Source of the DNA: CAYMEV01 sp964431655 [NCBI: uncultured bacterium]
GTDB taxonomy: Bacteria > CAYMEV01
Length of the DNA stretch: 6,556 bases
NCBI GenBank assembly: GCA_964431655.1
Contig: CAYSKJ010000175.1
Location: 1-6,556 of the forward strand
Direction: 5' to 3'
Shown here: positions 1-6,498 of the stretch, one piece after another
How the letters are laid out: each line of letters begins with the position of its first letter
Numbering within the stretch: the first letter of the stretch is position 1
Notes under the pieces: generated by a model
The model's input: the letters and a program-made list of their open reading frames with translations, nothing else
Told to the model about the DNA's origin: nothing
The model's database searches: none
Position numbers and translations under genes: made by a program

Positions 1-38
1 TTACCCGCTACCGGGAGGGTATTGTCAGCGAGGAAAGG

Positions 39-758
39 ATGCGCAAGGGTATAATAAAGGGCTCAAAATTCAATATAACTGATGACTATGAAATCATACC
101 CGACCACCAGGCAATGAACAGGGATATAAAGCCGGCAGAACAGCAGGAGCCCTTATTAGAGCCTGAGAAAACCGAAACTTTTGACGATGGGGAGACTCTT
201 GTCAAGGACCTTGCCCTCATTAATGAAATATATGAAGATGATCAGATATTTAATTTTGCTTCAGGGAAAGAAAGACCAAAAGAAGAACAGCCCGGTGAAA
301 CAGGCAAAAAGAAGCCTATAAGCCTTTTACTGCTCATAAGCACACTTTCAGTATCAGGCCAGATTAAGCTTGCTTTCAGGGGAAACAAGGAAGCAAGGTC
401 TATTCTGATTAGAAGCCCCAAGAAAATGGTTGCCCAGGCAGTTCTTCAGAATCCCAAGATAAATGAGAACGAGATTGAATTCTACGCAAAGCTGAGAAAC
501 CTTTCCGATGATATATTAAGGACAATTGCAAGGAATCCGGAATGGACCAAAAAGCCTGCAATTATGAGGGGTTTATTATATAATCCTAAGACTCCGGCAT
601 CCATTGCCATTTCCTTTCTAAACAGGGTTACGAAGAAAGAGATAAGGGATATAGCAAAATCAAAAAGCCTGCCCCAGGCTATTAGAATAGCTGCAAAAAG
701 GATTGTCATGCAGGAACAGGCTAAAGAGGACAAGCTGAAAAGAGCTGGCAAAAAATAA
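39..758 (+). CDS. Conserved hypothetical protein with C-terminal helical repeats (possibly 5'-partial)
   Basis: Function unknown. From the ATG at 39 the product is 239 residues. Residues 1-92 are charged and low in complexity (rich in E, K, D, P and Q), probably disordered. Residues about 93-225 form a compact alpha-helical region with loosely repeated units: the asparagine-containing turns GNKEAR (115-120), QNPKINENEI (137-146), RNLSDDIL (153-160), RNPEW (165-169) and YNPKTP (181-186) recur about every 14-28 residues between amphipathic helices. This resembles HEAT-like or leucine-rich-variant solenoids, which usually bind proteins; that role is inference. I recall similar unnamed proteins in Deltaproteobacteria-like genomes but cannot verify it. 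No signal peptide or membrane segment is visible, so it is probably cytoplasmic. The lysine-rich tail ends five bases from the convergent kinase gene. The start is uncertain: GAGGA at 30-34 lies 4 nt before the ATG, but the same frame is open back to base 3 (reading TRYREGIVSEER), so the true start may lie outside the window. Confidence 0.72.
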   Translation: MRKGIIKGSKFNITDDYEIIPDHQAMNRDIKPAEQQEPLLEPEKTETFDDGETLVKDLALINEIYEDDQIFNFASGKERPKEEQPGETGKKKPISLLLLISTLSVSGQIKLAFRGNKEARSILIRSPKKMVAQAVLQNPKINENEIEFYAKLRNLSDDILRTIARNPEWTKKPAIMRGLLYNPKTPASIAISFLNRVTKKEIRDIAKSKSLPQAIRIAAKRIVMQEQAKEDKLKRAGKK

Positions 759-785
759 AGATTCTATTCCCCTGTGCAGGGGAAT
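750..785 (-). terminator. Rho-independent terminator of the DUF4390-kinase operon
   Basis: An inverted repeat ATTCCCCT (766-773) / AGGGGAAT (778-785) with a GTGC loop forms a strong 8-bp stem. Read on the minus strand, it is followed after five bases by CTTTATTTTTT (760-750), a U-rich tract. The hairpin is made of the last codons of the kinase gene, and the U tract is the antisense of the last codons of the convergent upstream gene. On the plus strand no T run follows the hairpin, so termination should work mainly on the minus strand; the A-rich side makes weak bidirectional action possible. Confidence 0.65.
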
Positions 786-2992
786 TCGATGCGGAAAGTG
801 CATCCTTTTGGTTCATTATCCAGTACCTTTATATAGGCCATGTGATCTGATACTATGGACAGGACTATTGACAAGCCCAGGCCAGTCCCGCTTTTGTCCT
901 TTTTTGTGCTGAAATAGGGGAGAAAAAGGTTTTCCTTTTCCTCTTTTGTTAATCCGCGGCCATTATCCCTTATTTCCACTGCTACACACCCCTGTCTCTG
1001 ATCAAATATGGAGGCTATGGTAATCTCACCATCTGAATCAACAGCATCAATGGCATTTATGATGATATTGTTAAGGGCTCTTTTCATAATTTCCCGGTCC
1101 AGCATTATAGAAGGAAGCGTGTCCTGCAGAACCAGCCTGAATCTGGTTTCAAGGTCCTGGCTTATATAATAGGTGTATATTTCATTCAGTAGAATATTTA
1201 TATCGTCTTTTCGGGGGTTAATTGAGGGTAATTTCGCAAAACGGTTAAATTCATCAACAAGCAGTTTAATAGTATTTACCGATTCCTCCAGTATAAACCT
1301 GTTTTCTTCAAAAAAAGCGCTATAGGGAGACAGATCCTCGTTTTTGCTTATAGTCCTGCATATCCTCTGAACAGAAAGCTGGAGAGGGGTCAAAGGATTC
1401 TTGATCTCGTGGGCAATGCGCTTTGCTACCTCTTTCCAGGCTGTAAGCTTCTCAGCCCTGATAATGTCGCTTATATCCTCAATTACCATGAAGATATGCT
1501 GGTCTTCTGCGGATCCGGTAAAAATCACCTGTGCAGAAATCTTAATAGTCCTGTAAACATTATTTATGTCCATGGCAAATATTTGAGATATCTCTTTTTC
1601 TCCGGCATTTCTTGAATGATTTATTATTTCCATGAATGGCTTATAATCCCCGGTAAAAAGGCTGCTTATATCTCTGCCTATCAGCTCTGTTTCACTGTAT
1701 CCGAAATATTTCATGAAAGCCTTGTTAACAATAATTATTTTGTAATCCATGGAAAGAACCAGTATGCCTGATGATATATTCTGTATCAGAAGTTCAATAA
1801 ACCTTGTATTGGCTTCCAGCTCCATGGTCTTTTCTTCCAGTGATTTATTCGCCTTCTGGAGGCTGTCCCTGCTCTGTCTTATATCCCTTATCATAATATT
1901 GAAGGAATCGATAAGAGTTCCGATTTCCTGGCCTGAATGCTTTGCCAGTGCAAAGTTGAAATCTCCCCTGGCAACCCTCTGGGTTCCCTGGATAAGACTG
2001 ACCATGGGAACTGTAATTTCCTTGGAGAAATGAAGGCCGAACCAGACAGCCATGAATATTATCAGGGTTGATATCAAAAGCAGGCTGTAATAATAATAGT
2101 TTTTCATGGAGGTCTGCAGAAGAGACTGCTGCTCAAACTTTGAGCTCAGGCCGTAAACCTCGTCAATGTAGCCGGATAAGGGAGCAGGCAGTGTATTGTA
2201 GGTAACCAGGAGGAAATCGGAATTATCAGATAGCTTTCGCATCATTAATATATAGGTTTCTGAATCACTTAATATCCGGCCTTTAATAAGATCATCATCA
2301 TCCCCGGCATTGTAAAAAATATTATCCCTGATGTAATTATTTATATATTCATCTTTGATGTTGCTATACATGGCTTTTCCCTTATTTACTACCATCAGAC
2401 CCCTGATGAATTCACCACTGCCTTCCATTATTCCGCCTGGTAGGGTATTGTCCCAGCTGGAAATATTTGAGCCTATATTCCTGGCAATATCAGATGTAAT
2501 TTCAGATAAAATGCTTTTCTGCAGGTCTATATAGCTGTCAGCAATTGACTGGCTGTACTTTATGTTCTTTGCCAGGTCTATGTCAAACCATTGATCTATA
2601 CTGAATTTCAGCAGTCTTGACGATATAAATATAGTAAATGCCGTGGGAACTATGGCAAGCATAAGAAAGATTATCACTATCTTTGCCTTGTAGTGGGAAC
2701 CGGTCTTTTTCTGATACCATTCCAGTACAAGCATTATTATCTCTCGCGAGATAAGCATGAAAAGGAGGAGTATAAGAATAAAATTTATGCGTTCAATTAT
2801 GAAGACAATCCAGTAAAAGCTTTCAACCGCATCATAAGGTATGCTTTCCTGCTTTATTATACTGCTTTTGATCCACAGGGATATTATAATGATTATTACT
2901 ATGGCAAGGCTGAATATGCGGTTTTTAAGCCTGCGTTTCTTCCTCAGTTTCTTGTAATATTCGTTGTTCTTTTCAAGATAATCATACATCAT
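764..2992 (-). CDS. NtrY-like membrane-bound sensor histidine kinase (HAMP-PAS-HisKA-HATPase)
   Basis: A two-component sensor kinase of the NtrY type that should autophosphorylate on histidine and pass phosphate to an NtrX/NtrC-family regulator. From the ATG at 2992 it has 742 residues, near the usual NtrY length. A basic cytoplasmic N-terminus precedes membrane segments at about 27-42, 61-81 and 104-125. An extracytoplasmic sensor region (about 126-301) and a fourth segment (302-322) follow, then HAMP (about 320-374), a short coiled coil, PAS (about 397-507), HisKA with H-box AHEIKNPLTPLQLS (His528), and HATPase with N-box Asn646, G1 DNGRG (676-680), FLPYFSTK and G2 GTGLGLSI (702-709). All catalytic motifs are intact. 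AAGGA (3005-3001) lies 8 nt before this ATG; a TTG at 2995 and an ATG at 2989 are in-frame alternatives. The start overlaps the DUF4390 gene by 11 bases, suggesting translational coupling. No response regulator gene adjoins it. The signal sensed is unknown. Confidence 0.93.
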   Translation of the reverse strand: MMYDYLEKNNEYYKKLRKKRRLKNRIFSLAIVIIIIISLWIKSSIIKQESIPYDAVESFYWIVFIIERINFILILLLFMLISREIIMLVLEWYQKKTGSHYKAKIVIIFLMLAIVPTAFTIFISSRLLKFSIDQWFDIDLAKNIKYSQSIADSYIDLQKSILSEITSDIARNIGSNISSWDNTLPGGIMEGSGEFIRGLMVVNKGKAMYSNIKDEYINNYIRDNIFYNAGDDDDLIKGRILSDSETYILMMRKLSDNSDFLLVTYNTLPAPLSGYIDEVYGLSSKFEQQSLLQTSMKNYYYYSLLLISTLIIFMAVWFGLHFSKEITVPMVSLIQGTQRVARGDFNFALAKHSGQEIGTLIDSFNIMIRDIRQSRDSLQKANKSLEEKTMELEANTRFIELLIQNISSGILVLSMDYKIIIVNKAFMKYFGYSETELIGRDISSLFTGDYKPFMEIINHSRNAGEKEISQIFAMDINNVYRTIKISAQVIFTGSAEDQHIFMVIEDISDIIRAEKLTAWKEVAKRIAHEIKNPLTPLQLSVQRICRTISKNEDLSPYSAFFEENRFILEESVNTIKLLVDEFNRFAKLPSINPRKDDINILLNEIYTYYISQDLETRFRLVLQDTLPSIMLDREIMKRALNNIIINAIDAVDSDGEITIASIFDQRQGCVAVEIRDNGRGLTKEEKENLFLPYFSTKKDKSGTGLGLSIVLSIVSDHMAYIKVLDNEPKGCTFRIEFPCTGE

Positions 2993-3545
2993 CAAGAAGT
3001 TCCTTGATGGTAAAATATCTGCTTTTTACCCATGAAGTGGTAAAGCTTCCTGGAATCTTGAAAAGCTCATGCCGATCATCCATCTTTACCCTCATTCTGA
3101 TATAGCATTTTCTCTTTGAATAGATGTTTATATCCTTAAGACTTAAAAAAACTGTGAAATAACTGACATGGTTTAAAAGCTCATCGATACTGTCAAAATA
3201 CATCTCTTTCGGAGCCGTCGGCAGGCCATCCTGATATTCCAGAATGAACTGCTTTGTCTTTTTATCATATACAATTCTCTTTGTAAAGGATTCAGATACA
3301 GCCTTGTCATCAACCCAGAAGGTTTTTTCCCGGAAAATCTGAACCCTGAGGGATATCTTTACAGGAATTGTACTGTGAAGCGTTTCTCTCAATTCCGGGG
3401 TAAACCAGTCCTTAAGCTCAGTTGATACAATCAGGTGATTGTCATAAATCCTGATATCAGGAGGAACAAGCCCTGGTGAAATGGCTGAACAAACAGAATT
3501 AAAAAAAAGAAAAATGATTAATGCCGGATATATTCTTTTGTTCAT
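2982..3545 (-). CDS. DUF4390 domain-containing secreted protein
   Basis: A protein of the DUF4390 type, a family of unknown function often encoded just before NtrY-like kinases; I assign it by resemblance and context. From the ATG at 3545 it has 187 residues. An N-terminal signal peptide is visible (MNKR, then hydrophobic residues 5-15, probable cleavage after CSA at 21), so the mature protein should lie in the periplasm; no lipobox fits the cysteine. The rest is predicted beta-rich, with family-like stretches LIVSTELKDWFTPELRETL, IPVKISLRVQIFRE and KRIVYDKKTKQFIL. The frame stays open to an ATG at 3626, but that start would put 27 residues ahead of a good signal peptide and has no Shine-Dalgarno sequence, so I prefer 3545. 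AGGG sits only 1 nt before this ATG, so the initiation signal is weak. It is the first gene of the kinase operon; helping the kinase sense the envelope is a plausible inference. Confidence 0.82.
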   Translation of the reverse strand: MNKRIYPALIIFLFFNSVCSAISPGLVPPDIRIYDNHLIVSTELKDWFTPELRETLHSTIPVKISLRVQIFREKTFWVDDKAVSESFTKRIVYDKKTKQFILEYQDGLPTAPKEMYFDSIDELLNHVSYFTVFLSLKDINIYSKRKCYIRMRVKMDDRHELFKIPGSFTTSWVKSRYFTIKELLDDV

Positions 3546-3551
3546 ACCCTG

Positions 3552-3579
3552 ATTATATGATTTAATAAAAAAAAGTAAA
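3552..3579 (-). promoter_or_regulatory. Candidate sigma-70 promoter for the DUF4390-kinase operon
   Basis: On the minus strand a perfect TATAAT (-10) occupies 3557-3552, preceded by TTTACT (3579-3574, four of six matches to TTGACA) at a 16-bp spacing. Transcription would start near 3545, almost on the preferred ATG, giving a leaderless or nearly leaderless message; this agrees with the poor Shine-Dalgarno sequence there. The surroundings are very AT-rich (a poly-A/T stretch at 3561-3578), so a chance match is possible. Confidence 0.4.
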
Positions 3580-3603
3580 GGATTTTGATAAAGCCTGATG
3601 ATA

Positions 3604-3621
3604 TGTTGCATAGATGCAACA
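3604..3621. promoter_or_regulatory. 18-bp palindrome, candidate activator-binding (enhancer) site
   Basis: A perfect inverted repeat with 7-bp arms and a 4-bp spacer: TGTTGCA (3604-3610), TAGA, TGCAACA (3615-3621). Outer ATGA (3598-3601) and TCAT (3623-3626) extend it imperfectly. The size and symmetry fit a dimeric helix-turn-helix protein. Its centre lies about 140 bp upstream of the start predicted for the sigma-54 promoter of lpxC, within the range usual for bacterial enhancer-binding proteins, and about 55 bp upstream of the -10 hexamer proposed for the divergent operon. The binding protein cannot be named from sequence. As RNA it could also form a hairpin, but no T run follows it on either strand. 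Confidence 0.45.
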
Positions 3622-3725
3622 GTCATATAAAAGCATGTTACTTAAATGCTACACTCTCGAAAGGAAAGCATTGTACCTGAATTTTAGCAATACGGATAAA
3701 TGCATGCTTCATATATATATTTATT

Positions 3726-3742
3726 TTGGCACAAAATTTGCA
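3726..3742 (+). promoter_or_regulatory. Sigma-54 (RpoN) type -24/-12 promoter of lpxC
   Basis: TTGGCAC (3726-3732), five bases, then TTGCA (3738-3742). Compared with the established consensus TTGGCACG-N4-TTGC(A/T), every position matches except the G at the eighth base, which is A. The GG and GC doublets lie exactly 12 bases apart, the spacing sigma-54 requires. The predicted start is at about 3753, giving a leader of about 29 nt that retains the Shine-Dalgarno sequence GGAGA (3770-3774). The placement fits lpxC well. That the site is used, and by which activator, is inference. Confidence 0.65.
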
Positions 3743-3769
3743 TATTATTTTAGTGTGATTCTATAATAT

Positions 3770-3774
3770 GGAGA
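3770..3774 (+). promoter_or_regulatory. Ribosome binding site fixing the lpxC start
   Basis: GGAGA ends 7 nt before the ATG at 3782. The other in-frame ATG at 3794 has no Shine-Dalgarno sequence at a suitable distance, so the upstream start is preferred. Confidence 0.7.
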
Positions 3775-3781
3775 ACAGCAG

Positions 3782-4690
3782 ATGATAAGAATTATGAGAG
3801 AAAAGCTAAAATTTCAGCATACACTGATAAATGAAATTAAAATATCAGGAAAAGGCCTGCATACAGGAAAAAATGCAGCCATAACAATCCGGCCTGCGCC
3901 AGTTAACTACGGTATTTCATTCTACAGGACAGACCTGGATGTTTTTATTCCTGCATCACCGCTCTTTATATCGGAATTGAACTTCAGCACTAATCTTCAG
4001 AGCGGCAGCGTATATGTAAAAACTGTAGAGCATCTTATGGCGGCTCTTTGTATCCTGAACGTTGACAATGCCATAATAGAGATAGATAATGAAGAAGTAC
4101 CCATACTGGACGGAAGTTCAAGGAAATACATCAGCATGCTTCTAGCTGCCGGCATAAAGAGGCAGAACGCCATAAGGGAATATATAACCCTTAACCGGGA
4201 ATTTGAAATATCCGACGGGGAAAAGTATATCAGGTATACACCAGGAAATGCTCTTGAGATTGAATATACAATTGATTTTGACCACAGGCTTTTAAAGAGC
4301 AAGAACATGAAAATTGCATTCTCTACCTTTGATTTTATAAACAACATTGGCCCCTCGAGAACCTTCTGCTTTTTAAGGGATATAAAACACCTGAAGGCCA
4401 AGGGATTTATAAAGGGTGGCAACCTTACAAATGCCTTGGTATTCGGAGAAAAGATCATTCTTAACGATCCCAGGCTGCCCGATGAACCGCTTAAACACAA
4501 GATTCTTGATTTCATCGGGGATCTTTACCTTCTGACAAGGCCTATCCTTGGTAAATTCACCATTTACAAAGGAGGGCACAAGCTCCATTCCCTTATGACA
4601 AAAAAGATATACCGGGAATTTACCGACAAAAACAACCTGCATTTTATTGAAAATGAAAGCATTGTGCAGAGGGAGTACAGCTTTATTTAA
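3782..4690 (+). CDS. lpxC: UDP-3-O-acyl-N-acetylglucosamine deacetylase LpxC
   Basis: A cytoplasmic zinc enzyme that deacetylates UDP-3-O-acyl-N-acetylglucosamine, the first committed step of lipid A synthesis. The product has 302 residues, close to E. coli LpxC (305), and aligns end to end. Landmarks are GKGLHTGK (23-30), IRPAP (36-40), YRTDL (48-52), TVEH (81-84) with the general base Glu83 and zinc ligand His84, PILDGSS (107-113), SRTF (192-195), HKILDFIGD (239-247) with zinc ligands His239 and Asp243, and GGH (264-266) with the catalytic His266. All key residues are present, so the enzyme should be active. The gene stands alone, diverging from the DUF4390-kinase operon; the cell-division and lipid A genes often found beside lpxC are absent here. 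A sigma-54-like promoter precedes it, which would be an unusual control for an essential housekeeping gene. Confidence 0.97.
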   Translation: MIRIMREKLKFQHTLINEIKISGKGLHTGKNAAITIRPAPVNYGISFYRTDLDVFIPASPLFISELNFSTNLQSGSVYVKTVEHLMAALCILNVDNAIIEIDNEEVPILDGSSRKYISMLLAAGIKRQNAIREYITLNREFEISDGEKYIRYTPGNALEIEYTIDFDHRLLKSKNMKIAFSTFDFINNIGPSRTFCFLRDIKHLKAKGFIKGGNLTNALVFGEKIILNDPRLPDEPLKHKILDFIGDLYLLTRPILGKFTIYKGGHKLHSLMTKKIYREFTDKNNLHFIENESIVQREYSFI

Positions 4691-4694
4691 GCTG
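4678..4694 (+). other. Small hairpin across the lpxC stop codon
   Basis: CAGCTT (4678-4683) and AAGCTG (4689-4694) form a perfect 6-bp stem with a TATTT loop, enclosing the lpxC stop codon TAA. No run of T follows at once (the T-rich stretch begins near 4746), so it is not a canonical terminator. It may help stabilise the 3' end of the message, or may be chance. Confidence 0.25.
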
Positions 4695-4761
4695 AATTTC
4701 AACATATAATAATCCTTCAAACCTTTTAATATTTCATTGATGTGCCTTTTTCATTCTTTTA

Positions 4762-4789
4762 TTGACATAAAATATTTTTTGATTATGGT
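4762..4789 (+). promoter_or_regulatory. Candidate sigma-70 promoter for the DEAD-box helicase gene
   Basis: A perfect TTGACA (4762-4767) is followed after 16 bp by TATGGT (4784-4789, four of six matches to TATAAT). Transcription would begin near 4796. The region is AT-rich, contains no open frame of note and lies between two co-directional genes, so a promoter is expected here. No clear lpxC terminator precedes it, so readthrough from lpxC is also possible. Confidence 0.5.
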
Positions 4790-4795
4790 ATCTTT

Positions 4796-4911
4796 AAGAA
4801 TGCCTCTGATTGTCTGATGTTCCGGGGAAATATCGGGGTGTATTCACTGAAGAATCTATTCTTTACTGTTAACATTTAAAATCCGGAATATTAAACCATA
4901 CAGGAAGGCAT
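4796..4911 (+). other. Putative 5' untranslated leader of the helicase gene
   Basis: If the promoter just upstream is used, about 116 nt of untranslated leader precede the helicase ATG. It contains only weak pairing: AAGAAT (4850-4855) can face ATTCTT (4858-4863) only across a 2-nt loop. AGGAAGG (4902-4908) serves as the ribosome binding site. I recognise no riboswitch class. Long leaders are common on cold-responsive RNA helicase genes, but cold regulation here is only a suggestion. Confidence 0.3.
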
Positions 4912-6498
4912 ATGAATAAACTAAAGAAATTCAGAGAGATGGGACTCTCTGAGAATATTATCAAAGTGTTAGCCAGGAAAGGCTTTGAAGAACCTACCCC
5001 CATACAGGAACAGACCATCCCGCTGTTGCTGGAAGGCAATAAAGACCTGGTAGGACAGGCACAGACAGGTACCGGAAAAACAGCTGCATTCGGGATTCCC
5101 CTTGTTGAAAGGATAGAAGACAGCACGCCCCGGATCGAGGCTCTGATACTGACACCTACAAGGGAACTGGCCCTTCAGGTCTCAGACGAGATAAACTCCC
5201 TCAGGGGAAAAAAGAAAATCACCATACTCCCGGTCTACGGGGGACAGAATATAGAGATACAGATAAGAAATCTCGCAAAAGGCGATGTAAATATTGTGGT
5301 AGGAACCCCGGGGAGAATACTGGATCATCTGAGCCGAAAGACGCTCGATTTATCCGGACTAAGATTTATGATTCTCGATGAAGCCGATGAGATGCTGAAT
5401 ATGGGTTTTATTGAGGATGTCCAGAAGATATTAAAACAGACCCCTCCAGTAAAGCAAATGCTTTTATTCAGCGCTACAATGCCTGATGAAATTATCTCCA
5501 TTGCAAAAAAGCACATGAAAGACTACCAGGTAGTAAGGATCAAAACAGGCAATGCAACGGTAGAACTCACAGACCAGATATATTTTGAGGTTAATGAAAG
5601 AGACAAATTTGAGGCCCTTTGCAGGATACTTGATATAGAGAATGAATTTTACGGTATTATCTTCTGCCGCACCAAGCTTTATGTTGATGATATTGCCGGC
5701 AGGCTCGCAGAACGCGGTTATGCTGCCGAGGCAATACACGGTGATATCAGTCAGGCTCAGAGGGAGAAGGTTCTCGGGAGGTTCAGGAACAGAAAGATCA
5801 ATATCCTGATTGCGACTGATGTGGCTGCCAGGGGTATAGATGTAACTGACCTGACACATGTAATTAACTACTCACTGCCCCAATGCCCTGATTCCTATGT
5901 TCACAGAATAGGCAGGACAGGCAGGGCAGGTAAGGAAGGAACAGCCATTACATTCGTAACCAGGTCTGAACTGCAGAAACTCCTGCATATACAAAAGTCT
6001 GCAGGCACCGACATACGTAAACAGGAGATTCCCGAAGTCCCCGAGGTTATTGCTGCAAAAAAATCAAGGATTAAGGATGAGATTCTCAGTATTATCAGCA
6101 CAGAAGGCTTTGATGATTATATACCTTTTGCAGAAGAACTTCTTGGATATGGGAAAAAAACAGACATTGTTGCTTCAATCCTGAAGTATGCCCTGGAAGA
6201 TGAACTTGATGAAAGAAACTATCAGGAGATAAGAAGGGTCAATGTCAATAAGGCCGGTAAAGCCAGGCTATTCGTCGCCCTCGGCAAATCCAGGAAGATG
6301 ACCCCTCCTAAACTGCTGGAGTTGATAAAGGAAAAGGTCAATATTGATACCAAAAAGATAAGAGAGATCCAGATTTTCGAAAACTTCTCCTTTCTAACGG
6401 CTCCCTTTGAAGAAGCAGAGATAATACTTGATGCTTTTAAATCATTTAAGGGCGGCCGGAAACCAATAATAGAGAGGGCAAAACCCTTTCACAAATAA
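4912..6498 (+). CDS. deaD: DEAD-box ATP-dependent RNA helicase, DeaD/CsdA type
   Basis: An ATP-dependent RNA helicase of the cytoplasm, expected to remodel structured RNA in ribosome assembly, mRNA turnover or cold adaptation. It has 528 residues with every family motif: Q motif GFEEPTPIQ (24-32), motif I AQTGTGKT (50-57), Ia PTRELA (82-87), Ib TPGR (132-135), II DEAD (156-159), III SAT (187-189), IV IIFCRT (249-254), V ATDVAARGID (301-310) and VI HRIGRTGR (331-338). A linker (about 365-438) leads to a DbpA/CsdA-type RNA-binding domain (about 441-515), recognisable from RLFVALGK, the conserved glycine and IREIQIFENFSFL. The basic tail GGRKPIIERAKPFHK follows. The protein is shorter than E. 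coli DeaD (about 630 residues), mainly because it lacks the long basic extension. AGGAAGG just upstream supports this ATG over Met10. It appears to be transcribed alone. The choice between deaD, dbpA and cshA is by overall type and not certain. Confidence 0.93.
   Translation: MNKLKKFREMGLSENIIKVLARKGFEEPTPIQEQTIPLLLEGNKDLVGQAQTGTGKTAAFGIPLVERIEDSTPRIEALILTPTRELALQVSDEINSLRGKKKITILPVYGGQNIEIQIRNLAKGDVNIVVGTPGRILDHLSRKTLDLSGLRFMILDEADEMLNMGFIEDVQKILKQTPPVKQMLLFSATMPDEIISIAKKHMKDYQVVRIKTGNATVELTDQIYFEVNERDKFEALCRILDIENEFYGIIFCRTKLYVDDIAGRLAERGYAAEAIHGDISQAQREKVLGRFRNRKINILIATDVAARGIDVTDLTHVINYSLPQCPDSYVHRIGRTGRAGKEGTAITFVTRSELQKLLHIQKSAGTDIRKQEIPEVPEVIAAKKSRIKDEILSIISTEGFDDYIPFAEELLGYGKKTDIVASILKYALEDELDERNYQEIRRVNVNKAGKARLFVALGKSRKMTPPKLLELIKEKVNIDTKKIREIQIFENFSFLTAPFEEAEIILDAFKSFKGGRKPIIERAKPFHK

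Noticed and set aside
2693-3007. Open frame on the plus strand opposite the kinase N-terminus
   Set aside because: Its tyrosine- and lysine-rich composition is the mirror of the AT-rich membrane-segment codons of the kinase; there is no independent support.
3546-3626. Longer N-terminus for the DUF4390 protein from the ATG at 3626
   Set aside because: No ribosome binding site precedes it, it runs through a poly-A/T stretch, and it would bury a clear signal peptide. Kept only as an alternative.
3710-3727. AT-rich run with alternating AT (3711-3720) as a repeat or IHF site
   Set aside because: It is too short to be a meaningful repeat and no match to the IHF consensus could be found; at most it is flexible DNA between enhancer and promoter.
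3762-3767. Perfect TATAAT just upstream of the lpxC start as a sigma-70 -10 element
   Set aside because: It would place the start near 3774 and remove the Shine-Dalgarno sequence from the message. The -35 match (TTGCAT at 3738-3743, three of six) is poor and coincides with the better sigma-54 -12 element.
3997-4515. Open frame on the minus strand within lpxC
   Set aside because: It lies wholly antisense to a well-conserved enzyme gene, lacks a recognisable domain, and is explained as a shadow of the coding strand.
5464-5859. Open frame on the minus strand within the helicase gene
   Set aside because: It is antisense to conserved helicase motifs, with no family resemblance and no ribosome binding site that I can see.
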